Shown here in pieces: positions 11,922 through 20,539 of a DNA stretch of 64,000 bases. Both the position numbers and the translations under genes were made by a program. The stretch comes from Mycolicibacterium hippocampi (GTDB lineage: Bacteria > Actinomycetota > Actinomycetes > Mycobacteriales > Mycobacteriaceae), in NCBI RefSeq assembly GCF_010723735.1, contig NZ_BLLB01000002.1, positions 1,426,001 to 1,490,000 on the forward strand. The letters run 5' to 3'. The number at the start of each line of letters is the position of its first letter. The stretch's first letter is position 1. Below the pieces are notes generated by a model. The model saw nothing but the letters and a program-made list of their open reading frames with translations. It had not been told where the DNA came from and made no database searches.

Positions 11922-12237
11922 GCAGTTCGTCGGCGGTCATCAGATCATCGCGGATGTTCTGCTCTCGGTAGGCCAGTTGGCCGACCCGGTTGGCGATCAC
12001 CGGCGCGGTGATCAGCGTGAACATCCCGGTCAGGATCAACATGCCGACGTCGGGGTGGCCCCGCAGCCGGATCGCCGCACCCGCGAGCACCAGCAGCAGG
12101 CCGAGAACCTGGGGCTTGGTCGCCGCATGCATCCTCGACAAGGTGTCCGGGAACCGCAGCACTCCGATCGCGGCCGTCAGCGCCAACGCCGACCCGCTGA
12201 GGATCAGCACCGCGGTGAGGACGTCGAGCACGTTCAT
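11869..12237 (-). CDS. mnhG: Mrp cation/proton antiporter subunit G
   Basis: A 122-aa, three-helix membrane subunit. Family motif: AAIGVLRFPDTLSRMHAATKPQVLG, then LTGMFTLITAPVIANRVGQLAY. The ATG at 12237 (MNVLDVL) is chosen over a TTG eight codons upstream. The C-terminal ~25 residues (DDLMTADELHDFGPDGEPGDSDSPRQ) are acidic and lie in the overlap with the methyltransferase gene. Works only as part of the Mrp complex. Confidence 0.95.
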   Translation of the reverse strand: MNVLDVLTAVLILSGSALALTAAIGVLRFPDTLSRMHAATKPQVLGLLLVLAGAAIRLRGHPDVGMLILTGMFTLITAPVIANRVGQLAYREQNIRDDLMTADELHDFGPDGEPGDSDSPRQ

Positions 12238-12265
12238 CGTGGTGCTCGACTCTTCGCGCAAGCGC

Positions 12266-12553
12266 TCATCGTGAAGGCCCCTTGTCGGCCGGGTTCGCCA
12301 CGTCCGGTACCCGGAACCTCGCCACGCTGACCGAGCCGACGAACGTGATCAGCGCCAGCGCGGTCAGGCTGTAGGTGGCGGTGGTGTCCAGGCTGAAAGC
12401 CGCCCAGGTGCCGATCGCGCAGAGCGTGACCGCCACAAGCGCGTCCAGCGCCACCAGCCGGTCCAAGGTGGTCGGACCCAGCAGCATCCGGAACATCGTC
12501 AGGAAAGCTGCGGCCGTCAGCATTGCCGCGGCGATCACCCAGACTGTGCTCAT
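12266..12553 (-). CDS. mnhF: Mrp cation/proton antiporter subunit F
   Basis: A 95-aa subunit with three predicted helices. Family motif: MLLGPTTLDRLVALDALVAVTLCAIG, then TYSLTALALITFVGSVSVARF. ATG at 12553 (MSTVWVI) overlaps the mnhE stop (ATGA); the twelve-codon extension lies inside mnhE and is rejected. Subunit of the membrane cation/H+ antiporter encoded by mnhA-C-D-E-F-G. Confidence 0.95.
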   Translation of the reverse strand: MSTVWVIAAAMLTAAAFLTMFRMLLGPTTLDRLVALDALVAVTLCAIGTWAAFSLDTTATYSLTALALITFVGSVSVARFRVPDVANPADKGPSR

Positions 12554-13116
12554 GGGCTGTCCACCTCCTTCTGCGGCGACGGCCGCCAATCGGCATCGCG
12601 TTCGAACGTCGCCACCAGCATCTTCTGCAGATCGTCGACCTGTCTGTGGAACCGCTGCACCTCACGATCCGATCCCACGTCGAGGACGTGGACGTAGATC
12701 ATCCGGCGCGCCTGGTCGATCTCCAGCACGATGTTGCCGGGCGTGAGGTTCAGGATGTTCACCGCCAACGCCAGCACCAGATCTGACTTGACCGCCAGGT
12801 GGGCCCGCAACACCGCCGACAGCGGCGGTTTGGGGCTGAGCGCCAGCACCGCGACCTGTATCGACGAAACCAGCAGCGAGTACGCGACCGACCCGATCAG
12901 CCGCACCAGCGACAGCGGGTGCAGCCGTCCTTCCACGGGGACCGGCGGCAACGGCAGCCACAGTGTGATGATCAGCGCGATCGCCAGCCCCGACAGGATG
13001 TTGGCCGCAGAGATGTTGCCCCACAGCAGGACCCACACCAGGATCAGCCAGACCATCAGCCAGAGCCGCAGCGCGAGCCACCTCGTCTGCCGACCGCTCT
13101 TCGCGCTGACACTCAT
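12550..13116 (-). CDS. mnhE: Mrp cation/proton antiporter subunit E
   Basis: A 188-aa subunit. N-terminal helices (WLMVWLILVWVLLWGNISAANILSG) are followed by the MnhE core around SDLVLALAVNILNLTPGNIVLEID, with the family motif TPGN. The cytosolic tail (HRQVDDLQKMLVATFERD) is helical. It overlaps mnhD at its 5' end and mnhF at its 3' end by 4 bp each, so the operon is translationally coupled. Confidence 0.95.
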   Translation of the reverse strand: MSVSAKSGRQTRWLALRLWLMVWLILVWVLLWGNISAANILSGLAIALIITLWLPLPPVPVEGRLHPLSLVRLIGSVAYSLLVSSIQVAVLALSPKPPLSAVLRAHLAVKSDLVLALAVNILNLTPGNIVLEIDQARRMIYVHVLDVGSDREVQRFHRQVDDLQKMLVATFERDADWRPSPQKEVDSP

Positions 13117-14741
13117 CGCGGCTCTCCCAGCACCGCAGTGATGTACTGGCTGCGATCGAGAACCTGGTCGGCGGCGCGCTCGCTGTAGGCGAAGATCGGG
13201 CCGGCCAGCACGGTGAGTGCCAGACCCACCGCGATCAATGCCCCGGTCGGCACCAGCATGCCGACGGGCATCCGGCCGACGTCGTCACGGTCGGCGAGTT
13301 CGATGTCCATCGCTTCATCGGTGTTGTCCACCAGCGCCGTCGGCCTGGCCGCCGAGAGGTGCCCCTCGGGCGCGTCCTCACGGGACCGCCAGAACGCCTT
13401 GGTCCACACCCGGGTCACCACGTACAGCGTCAGCAGGCTGGTGATGACGCTGCCGGCCACCAGGACCCAGGCGAGCACCGACCCCACCTGCGCGCCCGCC
13501 TCCAACAGGGCCACCTTTCCGATGAAGCCCGAGAACGGCGGGATACCACCGAGATTGAGCGCGGGCACGACGAAGACGAAGGCCAGCAGGGGGCTGGCCG
13601 CTGCCAGACCGCCGAGACGTTCCAGGGCCGACGCGCCCGCCTGCCGCTCGATCAAACCGACCACCAGGAACAGTGTCGTCTGCACCAGGATGTGGTGCGC
13701 CACGTAGTAGATGGCGCCCGACATCCCCAGCTCGGTGGACAGCGCAATGCCGAAGATCATGTAGCCGATGTGGCTTACCAGCGTGAACGACAGCAACCGC
13801 TTGATGTCGCTCTGGGCGATGGCGCCGAAGATGCCGACCACCATCGTCAGCAGTCCCGCCACCAGTAGTACCCGGTCCATCCCGCCGCCCGGGAACAGCA
13901 GCGAATGCGCGCGGATGATGGCGTAGATACCGACTTTGGTGAGCAGGCCGGCGAACACGGCGGTGACCGGGGCGGGCGCGGTGGGGTAGGAGTCCGGCAG
14001 CCACGCAGACAGCGGGAACACCGCCGCCTTGATGCCGAACGCGACCAGCAGCACCGCGAACAACGCGGTGCGGGTGCCGTCCGAGACATCGGCCAGCCGC
14101 ACCGACAGCTCCGCCAGGTTGAGGGTTCCGGTGGCGGCGTAGACGAGCGCGATGCCGAGCAGGAAGATCATCGAGGAGACCATCGACACCATCACGTAGG
14201 TGATGCCGGCCCGCACCCGCTCCCTGCTGCCGCCGATCGTCAGCAGCACATAACTCGCGGCGAGCAGCACCTCGAATCCGACGAAGAGGTTGAACAGGTC
14301 GCCGGCCAGGAAGGCCATGCACACACCGGCCGAGAGCACGAGGTAGGTGGGCAGGAAGATCGACACCGGTTGACGGTCGTCACCGTCACGGATGCCCTGT
14401 CCGATGGCGTAGACCACCACGGCGAGCAGCACGATCGACGACACGACCAGCATCAGCGCCGACAGCCGGTCGACGACCAGCGTGATCCCGAGCGGGCCCA
14501 TGCCGGGTTCGGTCGGGCCCCAGCCTCCGACCTGCAACGCGATCGTTCCGTCCCGGTCGGCGAGGCGCAGCAGCGCAGTCGACGCAACGAGCACCACCGA
14601 CAGCGCGAACACCGCGATGACCCGCTGGAGTCGGGGCTTGCGGCCGGCGAACAGCGTCATCGCCGCGGCGAGCATCGGCACCAGCACGGGCAACGGGGTG
14701 AGCATCGGGGCCAGGTCGCTGTGCAACGCAACGGCGATCAT
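13113..14741 (-). CDS. mnhD: Mrp cation/proton antiporter subunit D
   Basis: A 542-aa, about 14-helix antiporter-like subunit homologous to the ND2/ND4/ND5 proton channels of complex I. The family core includes GDLFNLFVGFEVLLAASYVLL, the conserved Lys in GIKAAVFPLSAWLPDSYPTAPAPVTAVFAGLLTKVGIYA, and LLSFTLVSHIGYMIFGIAL. With MnhA it forms the proton-translocating part of the complex. Overlaps mnhC and mnhE by 4 bp. Confidence 0.97.
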   Translation of the reverse strand: MIAVALHSDLAPMLTPLPVLVPMLAAAMTLFAGRKPRLQRVIAVFALSVVLVASTALLRLADRDGTIALQVGGWGPTEPGMGPLGITLVVDRLSALMLVVSSIVLLAVVVYAIGQGIRDGDDRQPVSIFLPTYLVLSAGVCMAFLAGDLFNLFVGFEVLLAASYVLLTIGGSRERVRAGITYVMVSMVSSMIFLLGIALVYAATGTLNLAELSVRLADVSDGTRTALFAVLLVAFGIKAAVFPLSAWLPDSYPTAPAPVTAVFAGLLTKVGIYAIIRAHSLLFPGGGMDRVLLVAGLLTMVVGIFGAIAQSDIKRLLSFTLVSHIGYMIFGIALSTELGMSGAIYYVAHHILVQTTLFLVVGLIERQAGASALERLGGLAAASPLLAFVFVVPALNLGGIPPFSGFIGKVALLEAGAQVGSVLAWVLVAGSVITSLLTLYVVTRVWTKAFWRSREDAPEGHLSAARPTALVDNTDEAMDIELADRDDVGRMPVGMLVPTGALIAVGLALTVLAGPIFAYSERAADQVLDRSQYITAVLGEPR

Positions 14742-15214
14742 CGCGACCCCTCGTAACCCGGAAGTGCGTCGAGTTCGTCCGGCAGGTCGGTGTCGCGGCT
14801 GCGATCGGGCTCGAACCGTCGCTCCAGCTCGTCGGCCGACTCGTTGCCGGACCGCTGCGACACCCTGGTGTCCTCCGGGTCGTTGGTCACTTCCTCGGCG
14901 GTGTTGAGGCGGAACGAACGGTACGTCAACGCCAGCACGAACGCCGCGACGCCCATCGTGATCACGATCGCGGTCAGGATCAGGGCCTGCGCCAGCGGAT
15001 CCGCGGTCGTCGTCTCCCCCGAGCCCGCACTCGTGCGGTCGCGGATCGGCGGGTTACCCGACCGGCCGCCTGCCGACAGGATCAGCAGGTTGACCGCGTT
15101 GCTGATCAGCAGCAGCCCCAGCAGCATCCGGGTCAGGTGCCGTTCCAGCAGCAGGTACACGCCTGCGCTGGTCAGTCCCCCGATGATGATCAGCGGGATG
15201 AGGTAGGCGGTCAT
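14738..15214 (-). CDS. mnhC: Mrp cation/proton antiporter subunit C
   Basis: A 158-aa subunit homologous to NuoK. Three helices with LTRMLLGLLLISNAVNLLIL and DPLALILTAIVITMGVAAFVLAL-type helices (here DPLAQALILTAIVITMG). A C-terminal hydrophilic tail of about 45 residues (NTAEEVTNDPEDTRVSQRSGNE onward) is charged and probably cytosolic. Overlaps mnhA and mnhD by 4 bp. Confidence 0.95.
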   Translation of the reverse strand: MTAYLIPLIIIGGLTSAGVYLLLERHLTRMLLGLLLISNAVNLLILSAGGRSGNPPIRDRTSAGSGETTTADPLAQALILTAIVITMGVAAFVLALTYRSFRLNTAEEVTNDPEDTRVSQRSGNESADELERRFEPDRSRDTDLPDELDALPGYEGSR

Positions 15215-18108
15215 CGCGAGCGCACCGCCGCTCGTTGATTTTCGGCGATCTCCTCGTCGATGCGCGCCCCGAGGCTGCGCAGCACGTCGAGCACCAGACC
15301 GACCACGATCAGATACACCCCTAGGTCGAAGAACAGCGCGGTGACGAACTTGACGGTGCCCAGCACCGGCACGTCGATCTCGATCAGCGCCGACGACAAC
15401 GCCGGCGCCCCGAACAGCAGCGAGGCGGTCGCGGTGCCGGCGGCCAGCGTCAGCCCCGCCCCGAGGATCTTCCCCGCGTCGAGCGGCAGCGTCTCGCCGA
15501 GCTCGTAGCGGCCACCGGCGAGGTAGCGCAGCACCAGCGCCAACCCGGCCATCAGCCCACCGGCGAAGCCGCCGCCCGGGGTGTTGTGGCCGGCGAAGAA
15601 GAAGTACGCCGACAGCACCATCATCACCGGGAAGATGAGCCGCGTCGCGACCTCGAGAACCAGCGAGCGGTTGCGCGGGTCACGCAGGCCGCTGCCGCGC
15701 AGCCAGGTGATCTCCCCGGCAGCCGGGCTGTTTCTCGAGACCGCCGCGAACTGGCCGATGTCGGGCTGACCGGCGTCGGCCACCCGGGGCGCGGCGCCGA
15801 AGCGCCGGTTGCGGAACACCAGCGATGCGACGCCCGTCGCGGCGACCAGCAGCACCGCGATCTCGCCCATGGTGTCCCAGGCACGGATGTCGACGAGCAG
15901 CACGTTGACGGTGTTGGAACCGTGACCGCGCAGGTAGGCGGCGTCGGGCAGGAGTTCGGCGATCGGTCTGCCGGAACGGGCCGCCATGGCGAACGCCGCC
16001 AGACAGGTGACCGTCGCCCCCACCGACAGCGCAAGAACCGCACGCGGCAGGCGGAATCGTTTGATGTCGGCGCCGCCCGTCTCGGCGGGCAGGTTGCGCA
16101 GCACCAGCACGAACACCACCAGGGTCAGCGTCTCCACCAGGAACTGCGTCAGCGCCAGGTCGGGGGCGCCGTGAAACGCGAAGATCGCCCCGCACCCGTA
16201 TCCGGTCACACCCACCAGCAGCACCGCTGCCAGGCGGTTGCGCATCACGGTCGCGGCCAGCGCGGCGGCCAGCATCAGCAGTCCCACCACCACCTGCGGC
16301 GGGGAGTCCCACAGTTGCAGATCCGGCCGGTCACGGGCGCCCAGCGCCAGCACGGTGATCGGTACCAGGACGAGCGTCGCCAGGATCACCGACTGCGTCG
16401 CCGGGATGGAGCCCCGCTGGGTGACCGCCGTCAGCCGGACCGACATCACGTCGGCGGCCCGCAGGACCCGGTCGTAGACGCGGTCGGCGTTGACCAGCGG
16501 GAGGAACTCCAGCCGGGTCCGGCGCCACCGGCCGCGGCCGACGTAGAGCACGGTGCCGGCCGTCAGCACCAACACCGACAGCGCGAGCGGGATTCCGAAG
16601 CCGTGCCACAGCGCCAGGTGGTAATCGGCGACGTAGCCGGTTGGGTTGGGGACGGTGTTGGCGTAACCCTCCAGCGCGTGGCCCAGTCCGGCCGGCCACA
16701 GACCGAAGAGCAGGCCGGCGAAGGCCAGCACGCCCGGCGGGATCATGAACGCGATCTCGGGCCGGTGCATCTCCGCCACCCGGACACTCGGCTTCGGCAG
16801 CCCCTTGCGGCCGAACGCGCCGAACAGGAACCGCAGACTGTAGGCGGTGGTCAGGACCGAGCCGACGACGATGCCCGCGAGCACGAACGGCGCCGCGCCA
16901 CCCAGCGTCGGGCTGTGCAGCACCGTCTCCAGGTCGGCTTCCTTGGCGACGAACCCGAAGAAGGGCGGTATCGCCGCCATGCTGGCGGTGGCGCCGGTGG
17001 CGATGATCAGCAGCGGTCTGGAGCGGTCGCCGAGCCAGGCGAGCCTGCGGATGTCACGGGTGCCGGTGGCGTGGTCGATGATGCCCACCACCATGAACAA
17101 AGACGCCTTGAACATGGCGTGGGCGCACAGCATCGCCAGACCGGCCAGCATCATCTCGCTGCCGCCGGCCCCGACCATGACGACGATCAGCCCGAGTTGG
17201 CTGACGGTGCCGAACGCCAGGACCAGCTTCAGGTCGTATTCGCGGATGGCGCGCCAGCCGGCCACCAGCATCGTCAGCAGGCCCAGCGTGAGGATGGTCG
17301 GTCGCCAGACCGGGGCGTCGGCGAATCCCGGCGTCATCCTTGCGATCAGGTAGGCGCCCGCCTTCACCATCGCGGCCGCGTGCAGGTACGCGCTGACCGG
17401 TGTGGGGGCGGCCATGGCGCCAGGCAGCCAGAAGTGCATCGGCACGATCGCCGACTTCGACAGCGCACCGACGAGGATCAGCACCAACGCCACCGACGCG
17501 GCCGTCCCGGTCGGCGGGTCGGCGATCAGCTCGGACAACAGGTAGGTGCCCGTCATGTTGCCGAGCACGATGATGCCGACGAGCATCGCCAGCCCGCCGA
17601 ACGTCGTCACCAGAAGTGCCTGCGTCGCGGCCCGACGGCTGGTCGCCCGTTCGGCGTAGTGGCCGACCAGCAGGAACGACAGCACCGTCGTGATTTCCCA
17701 GAACACGTAGAGCACAAGCATGTTGTCGCTGGTGACCAGGCCGAACATGGCGCCGGAGAACGCGACGAGCTCGGCGGCGAAACTGGGGAGCCGCTTCTCG
17801 TTCTTGCCGTCGTGGTGCTGGAAGTAGTCGGCGCAGTAGAACAGGACCAGCGCACCGATGCCGAGCACCAGCACGCTCATGATCGCGGCGAGCGCGTCGA
17901 ACCGCAGCGTGATGTCCATGGACAACTCGGGCACCCACGACACGTTCACGGTGCGTCCCGGACCGGGGGCGGGCCAGTTCAGCGCCACCCAGACCAGCGA
18001 ACCGAGCGGCACCAGCGCCAGCGGATAGAAGGCCGCCCGTCCCCAACGGTGCACCAGCAACGGCGCCAACAGAGTGGCGACCGCGTGGGCGGCGAGGATG
18101 GCGAGCAT
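15211..18108 (-). CDS. mnhA: Mrp cation/proton antiporter subunit A, fused to subunit B
   Basis: A 965-aa protein. The NuoL-like MnhA part covers about residues 1-600, with VLYVFWEITTVLSFLLVGHY, the channel region SAIVPMHFWLPGAMAAPTPVSAYLHAAAMVKAGAYLI and LAFGTVSQLGLIVVM. A middle MBH/DUF4040 part follows (FAFHGAPDLALTQFLVETLTLVVFVLVLR). The last ~150 residues are an MnhB domain (MVLSAYFFFAGHNTPGGGFAGGLMAGLALVL), which explains why no separate mnhB is present. First gene of the antiporter operon, which likely exports Na+ (or K+) in exchange for H+. Confidence 0.97.
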   Translation of the reverse strand: MLAILAAHAVATLLAPLLVHRWGRAAFYPLALVPLGSLVWVALNWPAPGPGRTVNVSWVPELSMDITLRFDALAAIMSVLVLGIGALVLFYCADYFQHHDGKNEKRLPSFAAELVAFSGAMFGLVTSDNMLVLYVFWEITTVLSFLLVGHYAERATSRRAATQALLVTTFGGLAMLVGIIVLGNMTGTYLLSELIADPPTGTAASVALVLILVGALSKSAIVPMHFWLPGAMAAPTPVSAYLHAAAMVKAGAYLIARMTPGFADAPVWRPTILTLGLLTMLVAGWRAIREYDLKLVLAFGTVSQLGLIVVMVGAGGSEMMLAGLAMLCAHAMFKASLFMVVGIIDHATGTRDIRRLAWLGDRSRPLLIIATGATASMAAIPPFFGFVAKEADLETVLHSPTLGGAAPFVLAGIVVGSVLTTAYSLRFLFGAFGRKGLPKPSVRVAEMHRPEIAFMIPPGVLAFAGLLFGLWPAGLGHALEGYANTVPNPTGYVADYHLALWHGFGIPLALSVLVLTAGTVLYVGRGRWRRTRLEFLPLVNADRVYDRVLRAADVMSVRLTAVTQRGSIPATQSVILATLVLVPITVLALGARDRPDLQLWDSPPQVVVGLLMLAAALAATVMRNRLAAVLLVGVTGYGCGAIFAFHGAPDLALTQFLVETLTLVVFVLVLRNLPAETGGADIKRFRLPRAVLALSVGATVTCLAAFAMAARSGRPIAELLPDAAYLRGHGSNTVNVLLVDIRAWDTMGEIAVLLVAATGVASLVFRNRRFGAAPRVADAGQPDIGQFAAVSRNSPAAGEITWLRGSGLRDPRNRSLVLEVATRLIFPVMMVLSAYFFFAGHNTPGGGFAGGLMAGLALVLRYLAGGRYELGETLPLDAGKILGAGLTLAAGTATASLLFGAPALSSALIEIDVPVLGTVKFVTALFFDLGVYLIVVGLVLDVLRSLGARIDEEIAENQRAAVRSR

Positions 18109-18202
18109 GGCTCCGTCTCGTCGGGTTCGGCAACGCTGTCGGGCGGTCGGTGCCGTCGGGCAGGTGGACAGGCAGTGGGCGACGAAGGCCGTCGGCCGGA
18201 CT

Positions 18203-18225
18203 GACTCTGGAGTCGCCCCAGTCTA
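18203..18225 (-). promoter_or_regulatory. candidate promoter/operator of the mnh operon
   Basis: In the 145-bp gap between the RCK gene stop and the mnhA start, the minus strand has a -10-like TAGACT (18225-18220). A 12-bp palindrome GACTCTGGAGTC (18203-18214) lies where transcription would begin. The rest of the gap is plain GC-rich sequence. If the palindrome is a regulator site, the mnh operon has its own switch besides read-through from the RCK gene. Low certainty. Confidence 0.35.
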
Positions 18226-18253
18226 CTGGCTCGTGCCGGCCGTCCCGGCCGCG

Positions 18254-18952
18254 TCAGTCCCCGGACGTCGCGGTGCCCTGCACCATTGCCCTGATGCGTC
18301 CCTCGACGGCCGCCCCGGAGATGAACAGCAGCTCGTCGCCGGCCCGCAGCACGTCGTCGGGTTTCGGCACGATCAGGCGGTTGCCCCGCATCAGCGTGAC
18401 GAGTGCGCTGTCGTTCGGCAACGCGAGATCGCGCACCCGCTGACCCACCAGACCGCTGTCGGTAGGCAGCGTCAGCTTCGCGACGTTCGCCGGACCCTGC
18501 CCCACGCCGGTCCGGGTGCCTTTACCCAGATCCATCAGACGGACCAGATGGCCGACGTCGATCGCGCCCTCCACCGCGGCGACCAACGCCATCGGGGTGG
18601 ACACCGCCACGTCCACACCCCACGCCTCGGTGAACAGCCAGTCGTTGCGGGACTCGTTGATCCGCGCGACCACCCTGTCGATCCCGAACTCGGACTTGGC
18701 GAGCAACGCCATCGCGAGGTTGGACTTGTCGTCACCGGTGGCGGCGATGGCGACGTCGCAGATGTGGATCTCGGCCTCCTCCAGCGACGACAGCTCGCAC
18801 GCATCGGCAAGGAACCACTCGGCGTCCGGTACCAGTGCCGGGGTGTAGCGGGTGAACTCCTTCTCGATGAGCAGCACCCGGTGGCCGTAATCGATGAGTT
18901 CGCGCGCCACGGATCGTCCGACCGCGCCGGCGCCGGCAATCGCGATCCGCAA
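18254..18952 (-). CDS. TrkA-family (RCK) NAD-binding K+ transport regulator
   Basis: A 232-aa protein with an N-terminal RCK_N Rossmann domain (IAIAGAGAVGRSVARELIDYGHRVLLIEK) and a C-terminal RCK_C domain from about residue 145 (VAKLTLPTDSGLVGQRVRDLALPNDSALVTLMRGNRL). TTG at 18952 is chosen because AGGAG lies six bases upstream and the product then opens like CeoB/TrkA. It gates a K+ channel or antiporter by nucleotide binding. It is transcribed away from the antiporter gene at 19040 and towards mnhA. Confidence 0.9.
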   Translation of the reverse strand: MRIAIAGAGAVGRSVARELIDYGHRVLLIEKEFTRYTPALVPDAEWFLADACELSSLEEAEIHICDVAIAATGDDKSNLAMALLAKSEFGIDRVVARINESRNDWLFTEAWGVDVAVSTPMALVAAVEGAIDVGHLVRLMDLGKGTRTGVGQGPANVAKLTLPTDSGLVGQRVRDLALPNDSALVTLMRGNRLIVPKPDDVLRAGDELLFISGAAVEGRIRAMVQGTATSGD

Positions 18953-19039
18953 CGGCGTCTCCTCACCACCGCAACCGAACAGGTGCGGTCCTGATTTACT
19001 TGCACCGACCACCACCCCAGCTCGGCAAGTGAGGTTCGG

Positions 19040-20536
19040 TTGAGCCTGCACCAGCTCTACGTGGCGCTGTTCGTCGGTGGCCTCGTGCTGCTGGCGAGCA
19101 TCGTCGCGACGAGGCTTGCCAGCGGTGTCGGCCTGCCCAGCCTATTGCTGTTCCTCGGGTTCGGTGTGCTCCTCGGTGAGGGCGGGCTCGGCCTGCAGTT
19201 CGACAGCGCGCAACTCGCCCAGGATCTCGGGACCGCCGCACTGGGCATCATCCTGGTGGAAGGTGGCCTGACCACTCGGTTCAGCGACATCCGCAGGGTG
19301 CTCGCTCCCGCCGGGGTGCTCGCGACGGTCGGTGTCGGGGTGAGCAGCCTGGTGACCGCAGCGGCGGTGCACTGGCTTCTCGGCATGGACTGGCAGCTGG
19401 CGCTGCTGCTCGGGGCGATCGTCTCCAGCACCGATGCCGCGGCGGTGTTCTCGGTGCTGCGCGTGGTCCCGCTGCCGCGACGGGTGGGCGGCCTGCTCGA
19501 GGCCGAGTCGGGGTTCAACGACGCGCCCGCCGTCATCCTGGTGTTGCTGTTCAGCACCATCCCGCTGGACCTGGACCCGGTCGTGATCGCGGCGACCCTG
19601 CTCTACCAGCTGGTTATCGGCGCGGTGATCGGCCTGGCGTGCGGATTCCTCGGCGCGATGGCACTGCGGCGGATCGCGCTGCCGGCCGCCGGCTTGTACC
19701 CGCTCGCGACGTTCGGCCTGGGCATGCTGGCGTTCGCGGCAGCCGGCTCGGCGCAGGCGAGCGCATTCCTGGCGGCCTACCTGGCCAGCGTGGTCCTCGC
19801 CAACTCCGGTCTGCCGCACCGCTCGGCGACCCGGTCCTTCGCCGAGGGATCGGGCTGGCTGGCCCAGATCGGGGTGTTCGTCATCCTGGGGCTGCTGGTG
19901 TCACCGGACGAACTGCTCGACGAGTTGGTGCCCGCCGTCGTCGCGGGGCTGGTGCTGCTGCTGCTCGCCCGGCCCATCTCGGTGGTCGTATCGCTCCTCG
20001 GTTTCCGCGTGCCGTGGCGTGAGCAGGCCTTCATCTCCTGGGCGGGGCTGCGCGGTGCGGTGCCCATCGTGCTGGCGACCTATCCGATCGTGGAGGGAGT
20101 CGCCGGCAGCGGCAGGCTGCTCAACATCGTGTTCATCCTGGTCGTGGTGTTCACCTTGGTGCAGGGCCCGAGTCTGCAGTGGGTGGCCCGACAGCTCGAC
20201 CTGGTGCCGCGCGACACCACCCGCGAGATCCAGGTCGACGCCGCGCCGCTGGACGTGCTGGGAGCAGACCTGCTGACCATGACGGTGCTGCCGGGCTCGC
20301 GGCTGCACAACGTCACGGTGCTGGAGTTGCGGCTGCCCGATCCGAGTGTCATCACGCTGGTGGTTCGGGCGGGCCACTCGTTCGTGCCGCAGCCCATCGA
20401 CCGCCTGCAGGTCGGCGACGAACTGTTGATCGTGACCACCAGCGCCACCCGGGAGTCGGCGGAGCGGCGGCTGCGTGCGGTGAGCAGGCGGGGCAAGCTC
20501 GCGCACTGGTTCGACGAGTACGGCGAACCGGGCTAG
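19040..20536 (+). CDS. CPA1-type K+/H+ (Na+/H+) antiporter with RCK_C domain
   Basis: A 498-aa protein. Residues 1-390 hold about 12-13 helices with CPA1 motifs: the ESGFNDAPAVI element (the ND pair of the ion site) and SSTDAAAVFSVLR. Residues ~395-480 form a TrkA_C domain (LHNVTVLELRLPDPSVITLVVRAGHSFVPQPIDRLQVGDELLIV), typical of NhaP2/CvrA-like antiporters. TTG at 19040 has an upstream AGTGAGG. It diverges from the RCK gene, sharing an 87-bp gap. Together with Mrp it forms a K+/Na+/pH homeostasis block. Confidence 0.92.
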   Translation: MSLHQLYVALFVGGLVLLASIVATRLASGVGLPSLLLFLGFGVLLGEGGLGLQFDSAQLAQDLGTAALGIILVEGGLTTRFSDIRRVLAPAGVLATVGVGVSSLVTAAAVHWLLGMDWQLALLLGAIVSSTDAAAVFSVLRVVPLPRRVGGLLEAESGFNDAPAVILVLLFSTIPLDLDPVVIAATLLYQLVIGAVIGLACGFLGAMALRRIALPAAGLYPLATFGLGMLAFAAAGSAQASAFLAAYLASVVLANSGLPHRSATRSFAEGSGWLAQIGVFVILGLLVSPDELLDELVPAVVAGLVLLLLARPISVVVSLLGFRVPWREQAFISWAGLRGAVPIVLATYPIVEGVAGSGRLLNIVFILVVVFTLVQGPSLQWVARQLDLVPRDTTREIQVDAAPLDVLGADLLTMTVLPGSRLHNVTVLELRLPDPSVITLVVRAGHSFVPQPIDRLQVGDELLIVTTSATRESAERRLRAVSRRGKLAHWFDEYGEPG

Positions 20537-20539
20537 CCC

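Noticed and set aside
15586..18204. 872-aa plus-strand open frame
   Set aside because: It is the antisense shadow of mnhA; composition is His/Gln/Arg-rich with no motif.
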